64,000 nt of DNA from Bimastos eiseni (taxonomy: Eukaryota > Annelida > Clitellata > Crassiclitellata > Lumbricidae), in NCBI GenBank assembly GCA_959347315.1, contig OY365810.1, positions 708,001 to 772,000 of the forward strand, in the 5' to 3' direction. Positions 1 to 11,399 of this stretch are shown piece after piece. Both the position numbers and the translations under genes were made by a program. The notes under the pieces were generated by a model. It searched no databases and was not told where the DNA came from. It saw nothing but the letters and a program-made list of their open reading frames with translations. Numbering within the stretch: the stretch's first letter is position 1; every line of letters starts with the position of its first letter.

Positions 1-820
1 AAGAAATTATAATATATTATATATTATAATTTCTATAATATACAGGATGGGCCATTAAAAAGAGACCCCCTCATGTTTTTTGTCAATATTTCGGCGAAAG
101 GTCGAGATTAATAAATGAAATTTTACAGGCGCTAAACTAATTCATATTTACATATGACGGCCAAAATTTACTAAAATATGCTGTGGCGTGCAGTGTCTCG
201 CCCACAACCTACACACAATCTTGATGCTGGAGTTGAATTAGCACGTGAATTCTGGTCTCTCGGTGGCCTTGTGGATGCTGGTTGGTCTCTGGAGGATCTA
301 ACAGCAACTAGAGGTGCTGGGACTGGAGGTGGAGCTGGAGTTGGGGGTGGTGTTGCAAGGGCAGCTGCTGCAAGGGCAACTATCATATTCGCACATGTTT
401 GGGGCGTGATCAGAACCTGTCGCAACAGAATAGTCAGATTTGCCACTGCATTGTTCATGATCAAAGACTAACTGGGTGTATGCTATATGCTTATCTTTCT
501 GTTCAAATGAAAAACAGTTTATTTCTATCGATGATAATCTTTTCCACCCTCTAATGATTCCATGATTTGGATCTCGACGCCAAAGGCGGTGGCGTGCAGT
601 GTCTCGCCCACAACCTACACACAATGCTACTTTACTTTTAACTCCTATTCCGCATCCAGTGCACGACTTTAGTCCACCACCCTTTCTTATTTCACCTATG
701 TGAAGGTGGCAATATTCTGGTACACAGTTTGGTCCACAGGTAGTAGTCTTACTTTGTAGTTGCCAAGCACACTTATTCTCTGCTCATCTAGACATCTTGT
801 GAGTATTATATGTGTGACCA
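1..820 (-). mobile_element. Edge of a decayed Polinton/Maverick-like element
   Basis: The segment carries a diverged copy of the opposite-strand zinc protein found at the right end of the Polinton-like element at 23.6-32.9 kb. The stretch around 520-545 matches 32603-32630 almost base for base, and the rest matches at protein level. The remainder of the element would lie left of the window. A 37-bp direct repeat (183-219 and 589-625) shows an internal duplication, with a GC-rich segment between the copies. The right boundary is not resolved. Confidence 0.55.
500..785 (-). pseudogene. Cysteine-rich zinc-binding protein, Polinton-like (partial)
   Basis: On the minus strand one frame stays open from about 793 past 500 and contains spaced cysteine pairs (CGPNC, CTGCG, CVGCG) followed by RHRLWRR and a WKRLSSIEI tail. 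The same order of motifs occurs at 32567-32899. Four or more CxxC-type knuckles suggest zinc binding; the role in the element is unknown. No ATG is visible at the 5' end, and a 37-bp repeat has copied the CVGCGRDTARH segment to about 183-219, so the copy is probably dead. Confidence 0.55.
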
Positions 821-993
821 TCCTACTCTTTCAATTGAAAATCAATAGTTATATGCAATAACATTTTCAGCACAACACAATGAAAGTCCACGTGATTGTA
901 TGGCGATTGGGTAGTTCGTCGAGGAAGACAGACCGAAAGAGAATTCGTAATTAGAAGATTTTAATGTTTCTTTAAGCATCTCATAACTTTTTG

Positions 994-1002
994 CCCACCC
1001 TC

Positions 1003-1039
<37 letters not shown>

Positions 1040-1060
1040 TGTCTGTCACTTCTTCTCTTT
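994..1060. repeat. (GT)n microsatellite
   Basis: A GT dinucleotide run of about 36 bp (1004-1038), then imperfect GTCT repeats. Apparent proteins here are low-complexity Cys-Val or Thr-His strings and are not genes. Confidence 0.95.
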
Positions 1061-1139
1061 GTGTATGTGCCTGTGTCTGTCTCTCCGACATGGAGAAATT
1101 CACAGGCGCTTTTAATATTTCCCATTTTTTGTTTTGTTT

Positions 1140-1832
1140 TTTTAATTCCAGTGGTGCTCACGCTGTGCTATCAGCGTGGGGAGCTGTGTGAGGCATGGGG
1201 CTACCTGTAACTCTCCCTGGACCTGGGGCCAATGGGCTCCGGACCTTGGGGCCAAGGCCCTTGTATAAGGCGATTGTCTACCTCAGGCCAAGCAAAGTGG
1301 ATGTCTGCTAAAATGTCAGTTCTAGCTATAACTTTTAGTGAGAGCCAAAAACCTATATACAACCACTTCAAATGACTCTGAGAGGATCGTCTACCTCAGG
1401 GCTCAGGTCAAGCAAAGTGGACCGTCTGCTAAAACGTCTTACTATATGCTCTATAAGCTAACTCTGGTACTCTAGACTGTATCACCGTGTCTCACCTCTC
1501 TAGCACCCGCTGTGCTTCTTCTCTCTCTCTCTCTCTGCTTCGATCTAAGACGGCTGTAGTGGCCGTCTGAGATCGGAGCAGAGACTTGGATCATAAGTAT
1601 AAAATGGAATAGCAATAATAGGATAATGAAAAAAGAATGCCCCTGTGAATCAAAGCAGAGCAATCATTGATTATGCTGACCCAAGATCAGAAAACAATGG
1701 AAATTGCATCTAAACGGTTTCATTGAGTTGAACCTTGCATATTGTTAAAACCCCTATTTTAACCTATTTTCACACATACAATTATATCAATAACAAAATT
1801 ATTAGAATTGTACTCTGCCATGCCGAATAACA
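1140..1832. other. Non-coding stretch with short direct repeat and CT run
   Basis: No gene seen. A unit of about 52 bp (1267-1317) is repeated imperfectly at 1382-1438, sharing GTCTACCTCAGG, CAAGCAAAGTGGA and GTCTGCTAAAA. A (CT)n run lies at 1518-1538. This stretch directly follows the CARD exon, so a 3' UTR or further intron would be expected here. Confidence 0.5.
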
Positions 1833-2336
1833 CTAACCTCCAGTGCCATTTAAGTAATTGACAATGTGTAGTTGCTCAGTGTCTCGAAGAGCCTCAATAA
1901 AACGATCGCCTTGACGTTTCTCCAAAATATAATCCAATAGCTGAGAGTTCCTTGCACAAACAGAACTCTTGGCCGTAACTTCAGAAATTTCTTTCCGAGA
2001 AAGAGTTTTGTTTGCAAGTAATTTATCCAGAAGTCCATAATCTGGTTCTATGCGATCCTCCAGGAACTCTTTGTGCCGTTCAATTGCTTCGTTGATATTG
2101 TTTGGTGTTTTATTTTTTTTACTACCAATTGGAGCAAATAAATGCTTCATCTTTCCAAATACTGAAGAACGGATAGGTTTATTCATATGCCTGACATCCA
2201 GATCAGAGCCATGCTCTGCAACATGTTGGCTGGGTTTAATTGCATTGTCAATAGGTTTAATGCCCTTATCCAACATCTTCTGCTTTACTAGATCTGGTTC
2301 AGTTTCCATTGACTTCACACTTTTCAAATTGAAATT
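1833..2336 (-). CDS. Kinase-CARD gene exon 5: linker and CARD
   Basis: The exon starts after the acceptor ATGTTTCAG (exon base 2336) and is open for 167 codons to TAG at 1833-1835. The first 80 or so residues are a charged linker (for example GIKPIDNAIKPS and a basic GSKKNK patch). The last 85 residues fit a CARD six-helix pattern: LLDKLLANKTLSRKEISEV, then NSQLLDYILEKR, then RFIEALRDTEQLHIVNYL. CARDs bind other CARDs in immune and apoptotic complexes. The stop overlaps a good donor (GAG|GTTAGT at 1837), so the protein could instead continue into exons beyond the window. That this exon belongs to the kinase gene rests on strand, order, phase and the RIPK2-like precedent; no transcript is seen. 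Confidence 0.7.
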   Translation of the reverse strand, partial: NFNLKSVKSMETEPDLVKQKMLDKGIKPIDNAIKPSQHVAEHGSDLDVRHMNKPIRSSVFGKMKHLFAPIGSKKNKTPNNINEAIERHKEFLEDRIEPDYGLLDKLLANKTLSRKEISEVTAKSSVCARNSQLLDYILEKRQGDRFIEALRDTEQLHIVNYLNGTGG

Positions 2337-2399
2337 CTGAAACATGAATATTTGAGTGTGAATATTAGCTCATCAAAGATTGAAGGTAATAACTTGTTT

Positions 2400-4000
2400 T
2401 ACTATACTTAAAAACCTGCAAAATCGGAAGCTCAATTGTAATAGAACATTTTTGTAGCACCCCTTCAAGACATTTACTGAAAGGCACAAGCCCATAATTT
2501 ATTATGTTAAATATCATTAATAACAAATATGCTATGACGTTAGCAAAACAGTGCACAGTAAGCTGAAAAGGTTACCAGCGGTGGGCCCACACACAAGCGG
2601 GGAACCAACCAACAGATTCCCATCGACAGCTGACATATGGTATGGATATTCAGAGTCTCTGGGCCAAATTTTGTTTATAGAGGAGAGCGACACTGCATTC
2701 ACAACATGGCGACAGTGGTGGAAGACGACGCACATCAGGAAATTCGAAACGCTCTCTTACTAATTCGGACTCGGACATCACTCGCTCAACATCATGCTTA
2801 TGTGTCTGTGGATCGTTTGCTTAGGAATGACATTCCCTCTCTGACTTGTTCCTTGATTTTAACTCGGGGGGCTTCTGTTTCTGCCCAAATTTTTGAGACC
2901 TTTCTTTTCCAACAGGGTTTTTCGCAGAGAGAGTGCTTCTGATTAGGTCATACTGGGATAGGCGCTATAGAAATATGTAAATATGATACAATGCAACATA
3001 CACCAGAAGGAATGGTTGGATGCATTGCAGTCACGTGGCCTAAGCAACTTGCGAACAAAAAGCCTCAATGTACAAGTATTACAAGATATCAGCTTGCAAG
3101 GGCAACATGCATAAAATAGGCATAACTTAGCATAACAATCTTTATTGTGTCCATCAAGCAATGTATAGAAGAACAAGAATTTATAGGAATTGCATGAACA
3201 CAAGTGAGAACCTAAGGGACCATAGAGATCCCACCACTAAGACACACCCATAATCGTAAGACGGGTTTCCAAGTTAAGAAAGAAGAATGATAGACAGGAA
3301 CAAAATTGAGCAATAAACAGGTTTATACGCATAATGAAAAATTTAACTATTTAACTATGTTGCTCGTGGTAAGGGTCATGCAGTAGATATATTGGTGGTT
3401 ATCCAGGCCTTGAATGAGAGATTTTAATTCTTCCCCACTTTTCTTTTCCACAATTCTTTACTATTTTCTTCCATTATCTTACGTATAACAGCTACCCATT
3501 ATGTTTCCCACCATTTTGGGCCATCATTTTTTAAAGCAAAACTACGGGTGTTAGAACAGAAACGTATAGCTCTGAAGTTGTCAGCCGATCTTAATGAATA
3601 ATTGTGAATTTCGGAAGTATTTTTTAAATAATGAATGCATATCAAAGGGAGTAGATTAGCTTTAAATTTATGCATGAAGATGACAATTTGGAAGTTCTTT
3701 TATCTTATCAACTTTTAGGATTTCATATTACAGTACTATATTTGGATAAATAAGTGAATAACAAAGACTAATGCGATAACAAGTAGATAATAGATATCTG
3801 ATCAACTTTTATGATTTCAAGCCGACCAAACAAATCTGCAGATGGGATAGAAAAATCAGATCCAGGAACAATTTATATTGCTCTTTTTTGGAAAAGAGTC
3901 AAAACAATGAGACAGGAAAACTAAATGAAGCCCATATCATATTACAGTACTATATATGGATAAATCAGCGAATAAAGACCAATGCGATAACAAGTGGATA
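2400..4000. other. Intron 4 stretch: LINE-like 3' end and short direct repeat
   Basis: No recognisable gene. The open frame at 2637-2942 (+) is unassigned, but the text after it (GGCGCTATAGAAATATGTAAATATGAT) resembles the 3' ends of CR1/L2 LINEs, so 2550-2990 may be an old LINE fragment. A unit of about 70 bp at 3724-3797 recurs at 3938-4008, sharing CATATTACAGTACTATAT and AATGCGATAACAAGT. Confidence 0.35.
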
Positions 4001-4014
4001 CTAAATACGCTATT

Positions 4015-5643
4015 TTAGATAAATTCCCAATTGTTTTCCAATTTTTGACGAAATAAAAATAATATGGGTAGTCCAAGATGCTGGTGAAGTAGAATACCTA
4101 GAAATTTTACAGAAGTCACTTGGGAATGGAAAAGTTGTGTGTCTATATTAATATTGATAGACCCTGATATTGTGCCAAGCCTTTTACGATGAGAACTAAA
4201 TAGAACATATTTAGTTTTCGATAAATTTAAAGATAGTTTATTACATTTAAACCAATCCGATATGAATGAAATTTTCTGATTGACAATGTTAATCAGATAT
4301 TCATATGATTTATGCGAGAAAAATATTTGAGTCATTCGCAAAAAGAATAAAACTGGCTAAGGATGATGAATAATTATTAGGCAAATCATTAATAAACAGC
4401 AAAAATAATAATGGGAATGCATAATATAGAACCTTGAGGAACCCCAAATTTTATACAAGTAAATTTGGAGCAGGAACCACGAATTGACACAAGCTGGTGC
4501 CTGTTTGTTAAATAGCTTGCAAACCATTCAAGTTGAATACTTTGAATGCCCTTAATTATGTTCCAATTTAGCAAGAAGGATGGTGTGATTTACAATATCG
4601 AATCTTTCGCTATATCTAAAAATATACCTAAAGAATATTCATTTCTGCCCATAGCAGAAGATATGCTATCTTGGAGAGTCAGCAATGCCATATCTGTAGA
4701 TTGGCCAGATTTGAAAACTATGTTGCATGTAATAGAGCACTTTCATTTTAGTTATATAGTTCGTAAGCCTAATGTAGGCCTACATTATTTATTCAAGTGA
4801 CTTAGAAAAATAAGGCAAGATGGATGTGTCTATAGTTCTCTATTTCATATTTAGGTCCAAGTTTAAGGATCAAGATTATTAAGGCAGTTTTCATAGATGA
4901 AGGGAATAAGCCACTTGGTAAAAGAGCAATTGGATATTTTAGACAGTGGAGAGGCAATGTAATCTATAGTAGGACGAACAAGAGTTACAGTCATCAATGC
5001 CAGAGCTGTGGAAATGTTTGATTAATTTACTTATGTCTATAATCTCTAAGCTAGTTGTGGGTATTACAGCAAACGAGTGAGGATGTGGATCATATAAGTA
5101 ATTTTGACACACATTGCTAGACACCGGTAACTTGGTTAAAAGAGATTGAGCAAGTCCCGAAAAATAATTATTAAATCTGTCCGCCATTTCACCCGGGTCT
5201 ATTACTATATGATCTCTCATATGTAGTGAGTTGATTTCACCATCAGTACTCTAAACTGATTTATAGTAAAGTTTGTTGGTTTTGATTCTTAATGACTTGA
5301 ATTCGTTTCTACATTTGACGAATTTTGCTATGTTTGCTTCATTAGGATATTTAATCAAATTTGAATAGTTTGTTTTTCTTATTAACATATTTCAGAAGGC
5401 CGGCTGCCATCCAAGGGCTCATGAATAAATTAGCTTAAGATGATTAAATGGGAAGAGTGATGCAATGCAATTTAGAGAGATCAAAGAACTTAAATTAGAT
5501 ACTTGCTGTAAGCAGCAATCACTATGGAAACTAGAGCAAAAATTAGCACAAACCACAAGTTTACTAATAGAAATAAACAGACTACACGAGCCACAGTTAG
5601 GCAAATTCGTGGGAGAAATGCTCATCTTGAGCCTGGCCATCAC
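4015..5643 (-). pseudogene. CR1-like LINE ORF2 remnant (reverse transcriptase)
   Basis: Minus-strand fragments in 5'-to-3' order read MADRFNNYFSGLAQSL (5200 region), then FASYLTNRHQLV and FGVPQGSIL (RT motif B, about 4430-4530), then SKTKYVLFSSHRKRL and VKFLGILL (about 4080-4240). This is the order of the RT and thumb region of CR1/Jockey-group retrotransposons. The YADD-type motif C segment and several frames are lost, so the copy is inactive. It belongs to the same family as the elements at 21.3-23.6, 33.1-39.8 and 47.7-48.4 kb. Confidence 0.8.
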
Positions 5644-5649
5644 CGATAG

Positions 5650-6420
5650 CGTGTGACTACCACAACTGAAATGTAAGACGAATTAACGCCAATGACGAAA
5701 AAATAAATGGAACAGAAGAACAGTTAACAAACAATTTACAACAAGGAACCAGCAGCGGATCGGCGGTAATCAATGAGGGATCATGCAACCATAGGAACTA
5801 TAAAGCGCGATAGCATGAAAACATGCATCACATAAGGTTACATAACATGATCAAATTCTTAATCAGTAGTAAATATAAGGTATATAATCTAATATAATGA
5901 GTGCATTTTACATAACAGAATACGCCATCACTGTGTGAGATTTCGTATTATAACCATAGAGAAACATTTAGATGGCAATGATTGAAGAGGCAACACAAGA
6001 ATACATTGAATAGTTAAAAATAAGAATGTAATCAAGAAAGCACCAAGCAGACATTCTTAGCATAGATTGCACATTACATTACGATAAGGTCATAAAGATC
6101 ATCCACGCTCATGGTTCTTTTTGGCTTTTGCTAAGATTGTTTGTATGGCAGATGAAGACCTGGCCTCCATAGGTCCGAGTAGAAGTGACCTTTTTCTCAT
6201 GGAAGAGTTTACGGGAACGAGCAAAGATTTCACCATTGTCATGAGTAACATGCTCATTAACCTCCTTAGCATTACATTACCATCTTGAAAAGTGTGCAAA
6301 AAACGTCACATTTGTTGACGATTATACTAGAAACTGCTCTGTTAGAATTGAATAAACGAAAGTCTATTCAAGACTTTACCAACTAAACTACTTTGCCTTT
6401 GTCTAATATATTATGCATCA
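5650..6420. other. Intron 4 stretch without recognised features
   Basis: AT-rich, non-coding. The motif AACCTCCTTAGCATTA near 6260 resembles the reverse of AGGAGGTTAATG near 6795. Nothing else seen. Confidence 0.4.
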
Positions 6421-6715
6421 TAAATATATATAAAAAAATATATATATAATATAATATAGTATATATTATAATATAATATATATATAAACATGTAAATATA
6501 TATATAGTATATATTTATATAAAAATATAAATACAAATATATATATATAATATAAAATATAAATATATAATATAAATATATATAATATAAAAATAAATAT
6601 ATAATATAAATATATAATATAAATATATATAATATAAAAATAAATATATAATATAAATATATATAACATACTATATATTATAAATATGTCTAATATATTA
6701 TAATATATAATTGTA
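6420..6715. repeat. AT-rich satellite/microsatellite tract
   Basis: About 300 bp of nearly pure A/T made of ATATAA and TATATAATATAAA units. The Ile-Tyr-rich apparent protein on the minus strand is a composition artefact. Confidence 0.9.
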
Positions 6716-6842
6716 TTATCCCAGCACCCGGATGTGACTTGGGATTAACCAGTTTTACAAGGAATTCACGGCCCGAGTTATACTCGAGGTTAACCCTAAG
6801 GAGGTTAATGAAAGCACGCTTGGAGCGAAGGGATTTGTGAAG

Positions 6843-7450
6843 TTCCCGTATATATTCGCATATAAGTTGAGAAATTCAATGTTATTTCAGGACAACAAAA
6901 ACGGTTTTCGACACACACGCGAGACGCAAAATAGACCAAAGATTTTCAGACGATCAAATACGCACACATTACGCAAAAGAAAGTTGTCTAGTTTTAACAC
7001 GGATTTCACAGTAAAAAGCGTTCCACAAACAAATAGGTAAAATCGAAATGTAATTTTATTAAAATAATTTGATTATATACCTGTCCAATATTTTTATATT
7101 AGAAATATGTTTACATTTCAAGCATTGAAGGCAAATTCCGTTATTACTGTTAACTCCGACACTACATGAAAAATGCCTTTCTTACTTATTAAATTTCTGA
7201 TACAAACCGGAATCAGTGAAGTTATTGATTGTTTATATTATTTTGAATGATTTTCAAACACAATTTTTATTAGATTTTGTATATTCATAAAAAATTTCTA
7301 ATCACTAAATATGTTTTAGTCATCCAAGTACTCGTTTTGAGTTAAATGGGATTGACTTATATGCGAGTCATTGATTTTGGCAGCTTTTTTCTCAAAAAAT
7401 TAAGCTTCGACTTATACTCGAATCGACTTATACGCGAGTATATACGGTAA
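6843..7450. mobile_element. MITE with terminal inverted repeats
   Basis: The left end CCCGTATATATTCGCATATA (6845) and the right end, read in reverse complement as ACCGTATATACTCGCGTATA (to 7449), form inverted repeats of about 24 bp. Subterminal GACTTATA-CGAGT motifs recur near the right end. About 600 bp, no transposase. Superfamily not determined; a TA target duplication is possible but the left TA is mutated. It lies between the ORF1 and ORF2 remnants of the minus-strand CR1-like LINE. Confidence 0.65.
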
Positions 7451-7905
7451 CTTCTTTGCCTGGAATACTATATTTCTTGCTCGTCTCATAGAGATTTCAC
7501 AATGAAGGGACAAAACTTATCTTTGAAGCAAGACAAGATTCTGTGGGCTGATGATATATCCAAGATAACTAAATCTAGACACAATTGTGATGTAAAAAGC
7601 TTGAGAACAGCATTGGTGTCCTTCATTAAACGGCTCACCACTAGGCATGTTGACGATATCAAGAATTTCAATTGACTGTACCTTCAAGTGTCTCGGAATA
7701 CCATGAATGATTAAGTTATCGAGTCTAGTGGAGCTTTTGTTGCTTGAAGTCTTTTCTTTAAGAAGACGATTTCTTCTTCAAGTAGAGACGATTTTGCATG
7801 AAGCAATGTTTTAGTTTTCTCCACATATTTTCTCTGATTATTCATCAACCATCTGCTTCACTGAATAGTTAGCTCAGTTAGCTCCCTTGCAAGATCTCTG
7901 ATTAG
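7450..7905 (-). pseudogene. CR1-like LINE ORF1 remnant
   Basis: Read on the minus strand there is a coiled-coil-like segment (LLEEEIVFLKKRL), then a HGIPRHL motif, then a LDISSAHRI segment. This is the coiled coil/RRM layout of LINE ORF1 RNA-binding proteins, also seen at 33356-33877 (HGLPE...AYRI). Frames are broken. Its position 5' of the ORF2 remnant at 4.0-5.6 kb suggests both belong to one insertion, later split by the MITE and the AT tract. Confidence 0.5.
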
Positions 7906-8037
7906 GTCTTTAATAAATGGAATCATGCCAGTGAACAAACGTGTAGTCAAACTGGATATTATTAGGTCATCCGTCTTTATTGACTTCTTTGCCTTAAGCA
8001 TGTTTATGATCGAATTAAACTGGATGGCCCTAGAAGA

Positions 8038-8047
8038 TATATATGTA

Positions 8048-8084
<37 letters not shown>

Positions 8085-8233
8085 ATATTTATTTATATAC
8101 ACATTTTTGGAATACGGTGCTTGTGTCCTTAGGACTTGTAGCATGTCTTCGATATAGCACTGTTAGTACAGGCGTCCTTAAGACTCGCATCATGTCATCG
8201 ATATAGCATGGACTAGGCTACAGATATTTATAG
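8038..8233. repeat. (AT)n tract and dispersed repeat, empty hAT site
   Basis: An (AT)n run (8038-8085) is followed by a repeat (8100-8233) that matches 40360-40489, sharing GATATAGCATG-ACTAGGCTACAGATATTTATAG. In the second copy a hAT element sits exactly after ATTTATAG; here the same site is empty. RTE copy 1 follows directly. Confidence 0.7.
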
Positions 8234-8697
8234 TTCGTGTATAGGGGAATGAAAATGGGGCAGCGTGCATCTCATAAAGCCTCTGCTGTTCAATTGCCCA
8301 CCATGCCTCCTTCGTGTGGTCCCCCTGTTGAATACAAAGTGCGTGGTGGACGACCGCGCTATCGCCGGTATAGCGAGTTCCAGAGGAGAAGATCCTGGAT
8401 GAAGAAAGTCTTCTACGCAAGGAGATGATGTCTCGATAAAAACACCTGGGGGAAGGTAATGGCAAACCACACCTGAAAACGTGCCAAGAAAATCGCAAAG
8501 GGAAAGAACAATATGATTAAACCGATAGTTGCAGACGGTGGGACACCCAGGCTGGAGTGCGACTTAACAATTACTGGGAAAGAGCGGAGAGAGTTGAAAG
8601 CCATTGGACTTAATTATGTAAAAGGACTAAAGCCGAAAGGATGTCTTGCGGCGGATCGTTTCAAAGGGCATAGACTCAATCTGAGCTGCAAAATGAA

Positions 8698-9450
8698 GAT
8701 GAAAATAGGCACATGGAATGTGAGAAGCATGCAGAGCGGAAAGTTGGATGTGTTACAAAGAGAAATGAAACAACTAGACATAGCAATAACGGGATTAAGC
8801 GAAAAGAGATGGAAAGGACAAGGACACTTCAACTGGAATGGATACAAAATAATAATGTCGGGCCAAAAGGAGAGAGGAAGAAATGGATTGACAATCATGT
8901 GTGATAGGATGAGTGTAAACGCGATAATGGGATATGACACAGTTAGTGACAGAAAACTGAGCGTAAGATTTTGGGGATTTAAGGTCAGCACAACGATTGT
9001 ACAAATGTATGCCCCGACATCGACAGCGCCAGAGGAGGAGCATGATAGATTCTATACTGAGCTAAAGAGCACAATTGATAGAACCAAAAAGGGGATGTAC
9101 TAACGATCATTGGAGATTTTAATGCGAAGGTGGGAAAGAGCACGGGAAGGGAAGGGGACACGATGGGCATACATGGTCTGGGTGAGCAAAATGAGGTAGG
9201 AGAAAGACTGATAGAGTTCTGAGATGGTGACAGCATGGGAATCATGAACACATGGTTTGAACAGCCAAAAAGAAGACTGTATACATGGACGTCACCAGAT
9301 GGAAAGTATGGAAATCAGATCGACTACATACTGATAAACAAAAGATGGAAAAGTACAATAAGAGATATAAGAACGAAACCAGGAGCGGATTGCGGAACTG
9401 ACCACGAACTACTAGTGGCAACATTGCAAACGAAATTGAAGAAACTGAAA
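8698..9450 (+). pseudogene. LINE endonuclease domain, copy 1
   Basis: Starts KIGTWNVRSMQSGKL; the conserved Asn (WNVRS) and Glu (SEKRWKG) of APE-like endonucleases are visible. After 9103 the frame shifts at an AAAAAGGGG run, but GDFNAKVG is recognisable in another frame, and GTDHELL with the catalytic His appears at about 9400. The domain would nick target DNA to prime reverse transcription. One frameshift and an in-frame TGA near 9221 break it. Confidence 0.8.
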
Positions 9451-11080
9451 AAAGGAGAAAGATTGTCCGTATACGACTGCAAAGGCATTGCACAGGAATA
9501 TACGATGGAAGTAAAGAATAGGTTCGAAGTATTGGAGAGGGGTGAAATGGAGGCAGAGGAGAACACAAACAACCTGTGGGAGAAATTGAAGAACACGATA
9601 TTGGAAACTGCAGAGAAACACATTCTGAAGAAGAAGAAACTCGTAACAACCCCATGGCTATTGAGAGAATCTATTAATATAGCAGTAGAAAAAAAAGCCG
9701 CAAAAAAGGCTGGAGACAACGATAAGGTAAGAGCAATGAACAGTGCCTTCTAAATGCAAGCACAGAGAGATATAGAAAAACATCTAAATGAAATGTGCAG
9801 AGAAATGGAGGAAGAGAGAAAGAAAGGGAGAACTAAAGAAATGTTATCAAAAGTGAAGGCAATAACGAGAAAATTTTAAACTAGAATGGGCTCATTGAAG
9901 TCAGGAGACGGAAAAGTAATTGGGGATGAAGAGGGAGTGAAGAAAAGATGGAGAGAATATATGGAGGAATTATACAGCAAAGATAAGAGAGTAAGGAAAG
10001 AGCAAATCGACATAACAGAACACGAAAAGGAACTGGAGGTTATGGAAGCTGAGGTAGAATCATGGGCAATCAAACAACTGAAGGAAAACAAAGCCCCAGG
10101 ACAGGATGGAATACTTATAGAACTGATAAAAGCTGGAAATGATGCAATGATAAAGACAATTAAAAAAATATGCAACAACATATGGACAACCGGAGAATGG
10201 CCAGAGGACTGGAAGAGATCAATATTTATCCCTATATTTAAGAAAGAAGATGCGAGAGATTGTGAGAACTATAGGACAATAGCGATGATATCACACACAA
10301 GTAAAATACTACTCAAAATAATCCACAAAAGAATGGAGAGCACAATTGAGAGAGAGCTTCTGTACAACCAGGCAGGATTTAGGAAATCCCGATGAACTCG
10401 AGACCATATTGCCAACATGAGGTGGATTATGGAGAGCCAAAGGGAGTATGGACAAAAAGTACAGAATTGTTTCATTGACTACAGCAAGGCATTCAACTGC
10501 ATCAACCACGAACTGATGTGGAAAACCCTAATTGAGATGAGAATACCGAAACACTTGATACAGCTACTCAAAGGATTGTACAAAAACCCGGTGGCGGTGA
10601 TAAGAACAGAATTTGGAGACACAGACAAAATTAAAATTAAGAAAAGGTCAGGCAGAGGTGCATTCTGTCCCCATTTCCATTTAACCTGTATGCCGAAAGG
10701 ATAATGAGGAGGGCGGAAATGGAAGAGACAAATGAGGGAGTAAAGATAGCCGGAAGAACGCTGAACAATCTAAGATATGCGGATGACACAACACAACACA
10801 ACTGGCAGGGAAGACAGTAGATCTGTTAAAACTGATAAGAAGATTGAAGAGAGAAAGTGAGAAGGGAAGAGAGAAAGTGAGAAGGCATGTTTATATTTTA
10901 ACATAAAGACAAAGATCATGACAACAGCCGATTGGGACAGTTTTGAGATAGTGTGGCTGTGAGATGAGGACAATGACAAAGAACATGAAGAAAAAGATTA
11001 ACGCATGTGAAATGTGGAAATGGAGGAAGATGCAGAGAATATTGTGGATGGAGAAAAAGACGATTGAAAGGGTGCACATG
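9235..11080 (+). pseudogene. LINE reverse transcriptase, copy 1
   Basis: Pieces in order: linker with VTTPWLLRESI (9660), KAPGQDGI (10090), WKRSIFIPIFKKED and NYRTIAMISH (10210-10300), FIDYSKAFNCINHELMW (motif A, 10475-10520), then a frameshift at AAAAGGTCAGG, and LRYADD (motif C, about 10770) followed by another frameshift and an internal deletion. In motif A the usual AFD is AFN. The C-terminal FFGHVM-type segment is near 11140. Confidence 0.8.
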
Positions 11081-11399
11081 GAGATTGGAGTCTAGAATGA
11101 TAAGACGTTACAACAAACAGCGCTGAGAAGGAAGCTGGGTTTCTTTGGACATGTCATGCGAGCAGATGGATTATAAAAGGAAATGACGTTGGTGTGCAGA
11201 GAAGGTAGGAGAAAACAGGGGTGACCATGGAAAAAATGGATGGACGAGATACACGAAAGAACCGGAATGAACCTGGAGGAATTAAGAGATGCGACTTCAA
11301 AAAGAAAGTAGTGGAGACGTTTTTCCGCTGCGATCGCTAAAGTTCCAAGAACTGGCAGCACAAGGTGTACAGTTAGCTAACGTGGTAATTGGACGCTCT

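Larger units (their letters stand above)
8237..11390 (+). mobile_element. RTE/BovB-like LINE, copy 1 (inactive)
   Basis: Two regions are readable: an APE-type endonuclease (8698-9450) and a reverse transcriptase (9890-11350). The 5' region (GQRASHKAS, DVSIKTPGG) matches copy 2 at 12724. Similarity of the RT part (KAPGQDG, FIDYSKAFNCINHEL, RYADD, FGHVMR) to BovB-type RTE elements is recognised from knowledge of the family. The 3' end near 11375 shares CAGCACAAGGTG with copy 2. Many stops and frameshifts make it inactive. Confidence 0.85.

Noticed and set aside
178..471. Gly/Ala-rich open frame of 97 codons on both strands near the left edge
   Set aside because: GC-rich low-complexity sequence between two copies of a 37-bp repeat; both strands are open, which is a composition effect. 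No domain recognised.
961..1210. Cys-Val and Thr-His rich open frames
   Set aside because: Translation of the (GT)n microsatellite.
1140..1300. Possible tRNA or tRNA-derived SINE
   Set aside because: No A/B box pair or cloverleaf could be drawn; only a short CTCACGCTG/CAGCGTGGG hairpin.
6466..6669. Ile-Tyr rich open frame
   Set aside because: Translation of the AT-rich satellite.
9242..10181. Long Ser/Phe-rich minus-strand frames
   Set aside because: Shadows of the A/G-rich coding strand of the RTE-like LINE; the plus strand carries the recognisable motifs.
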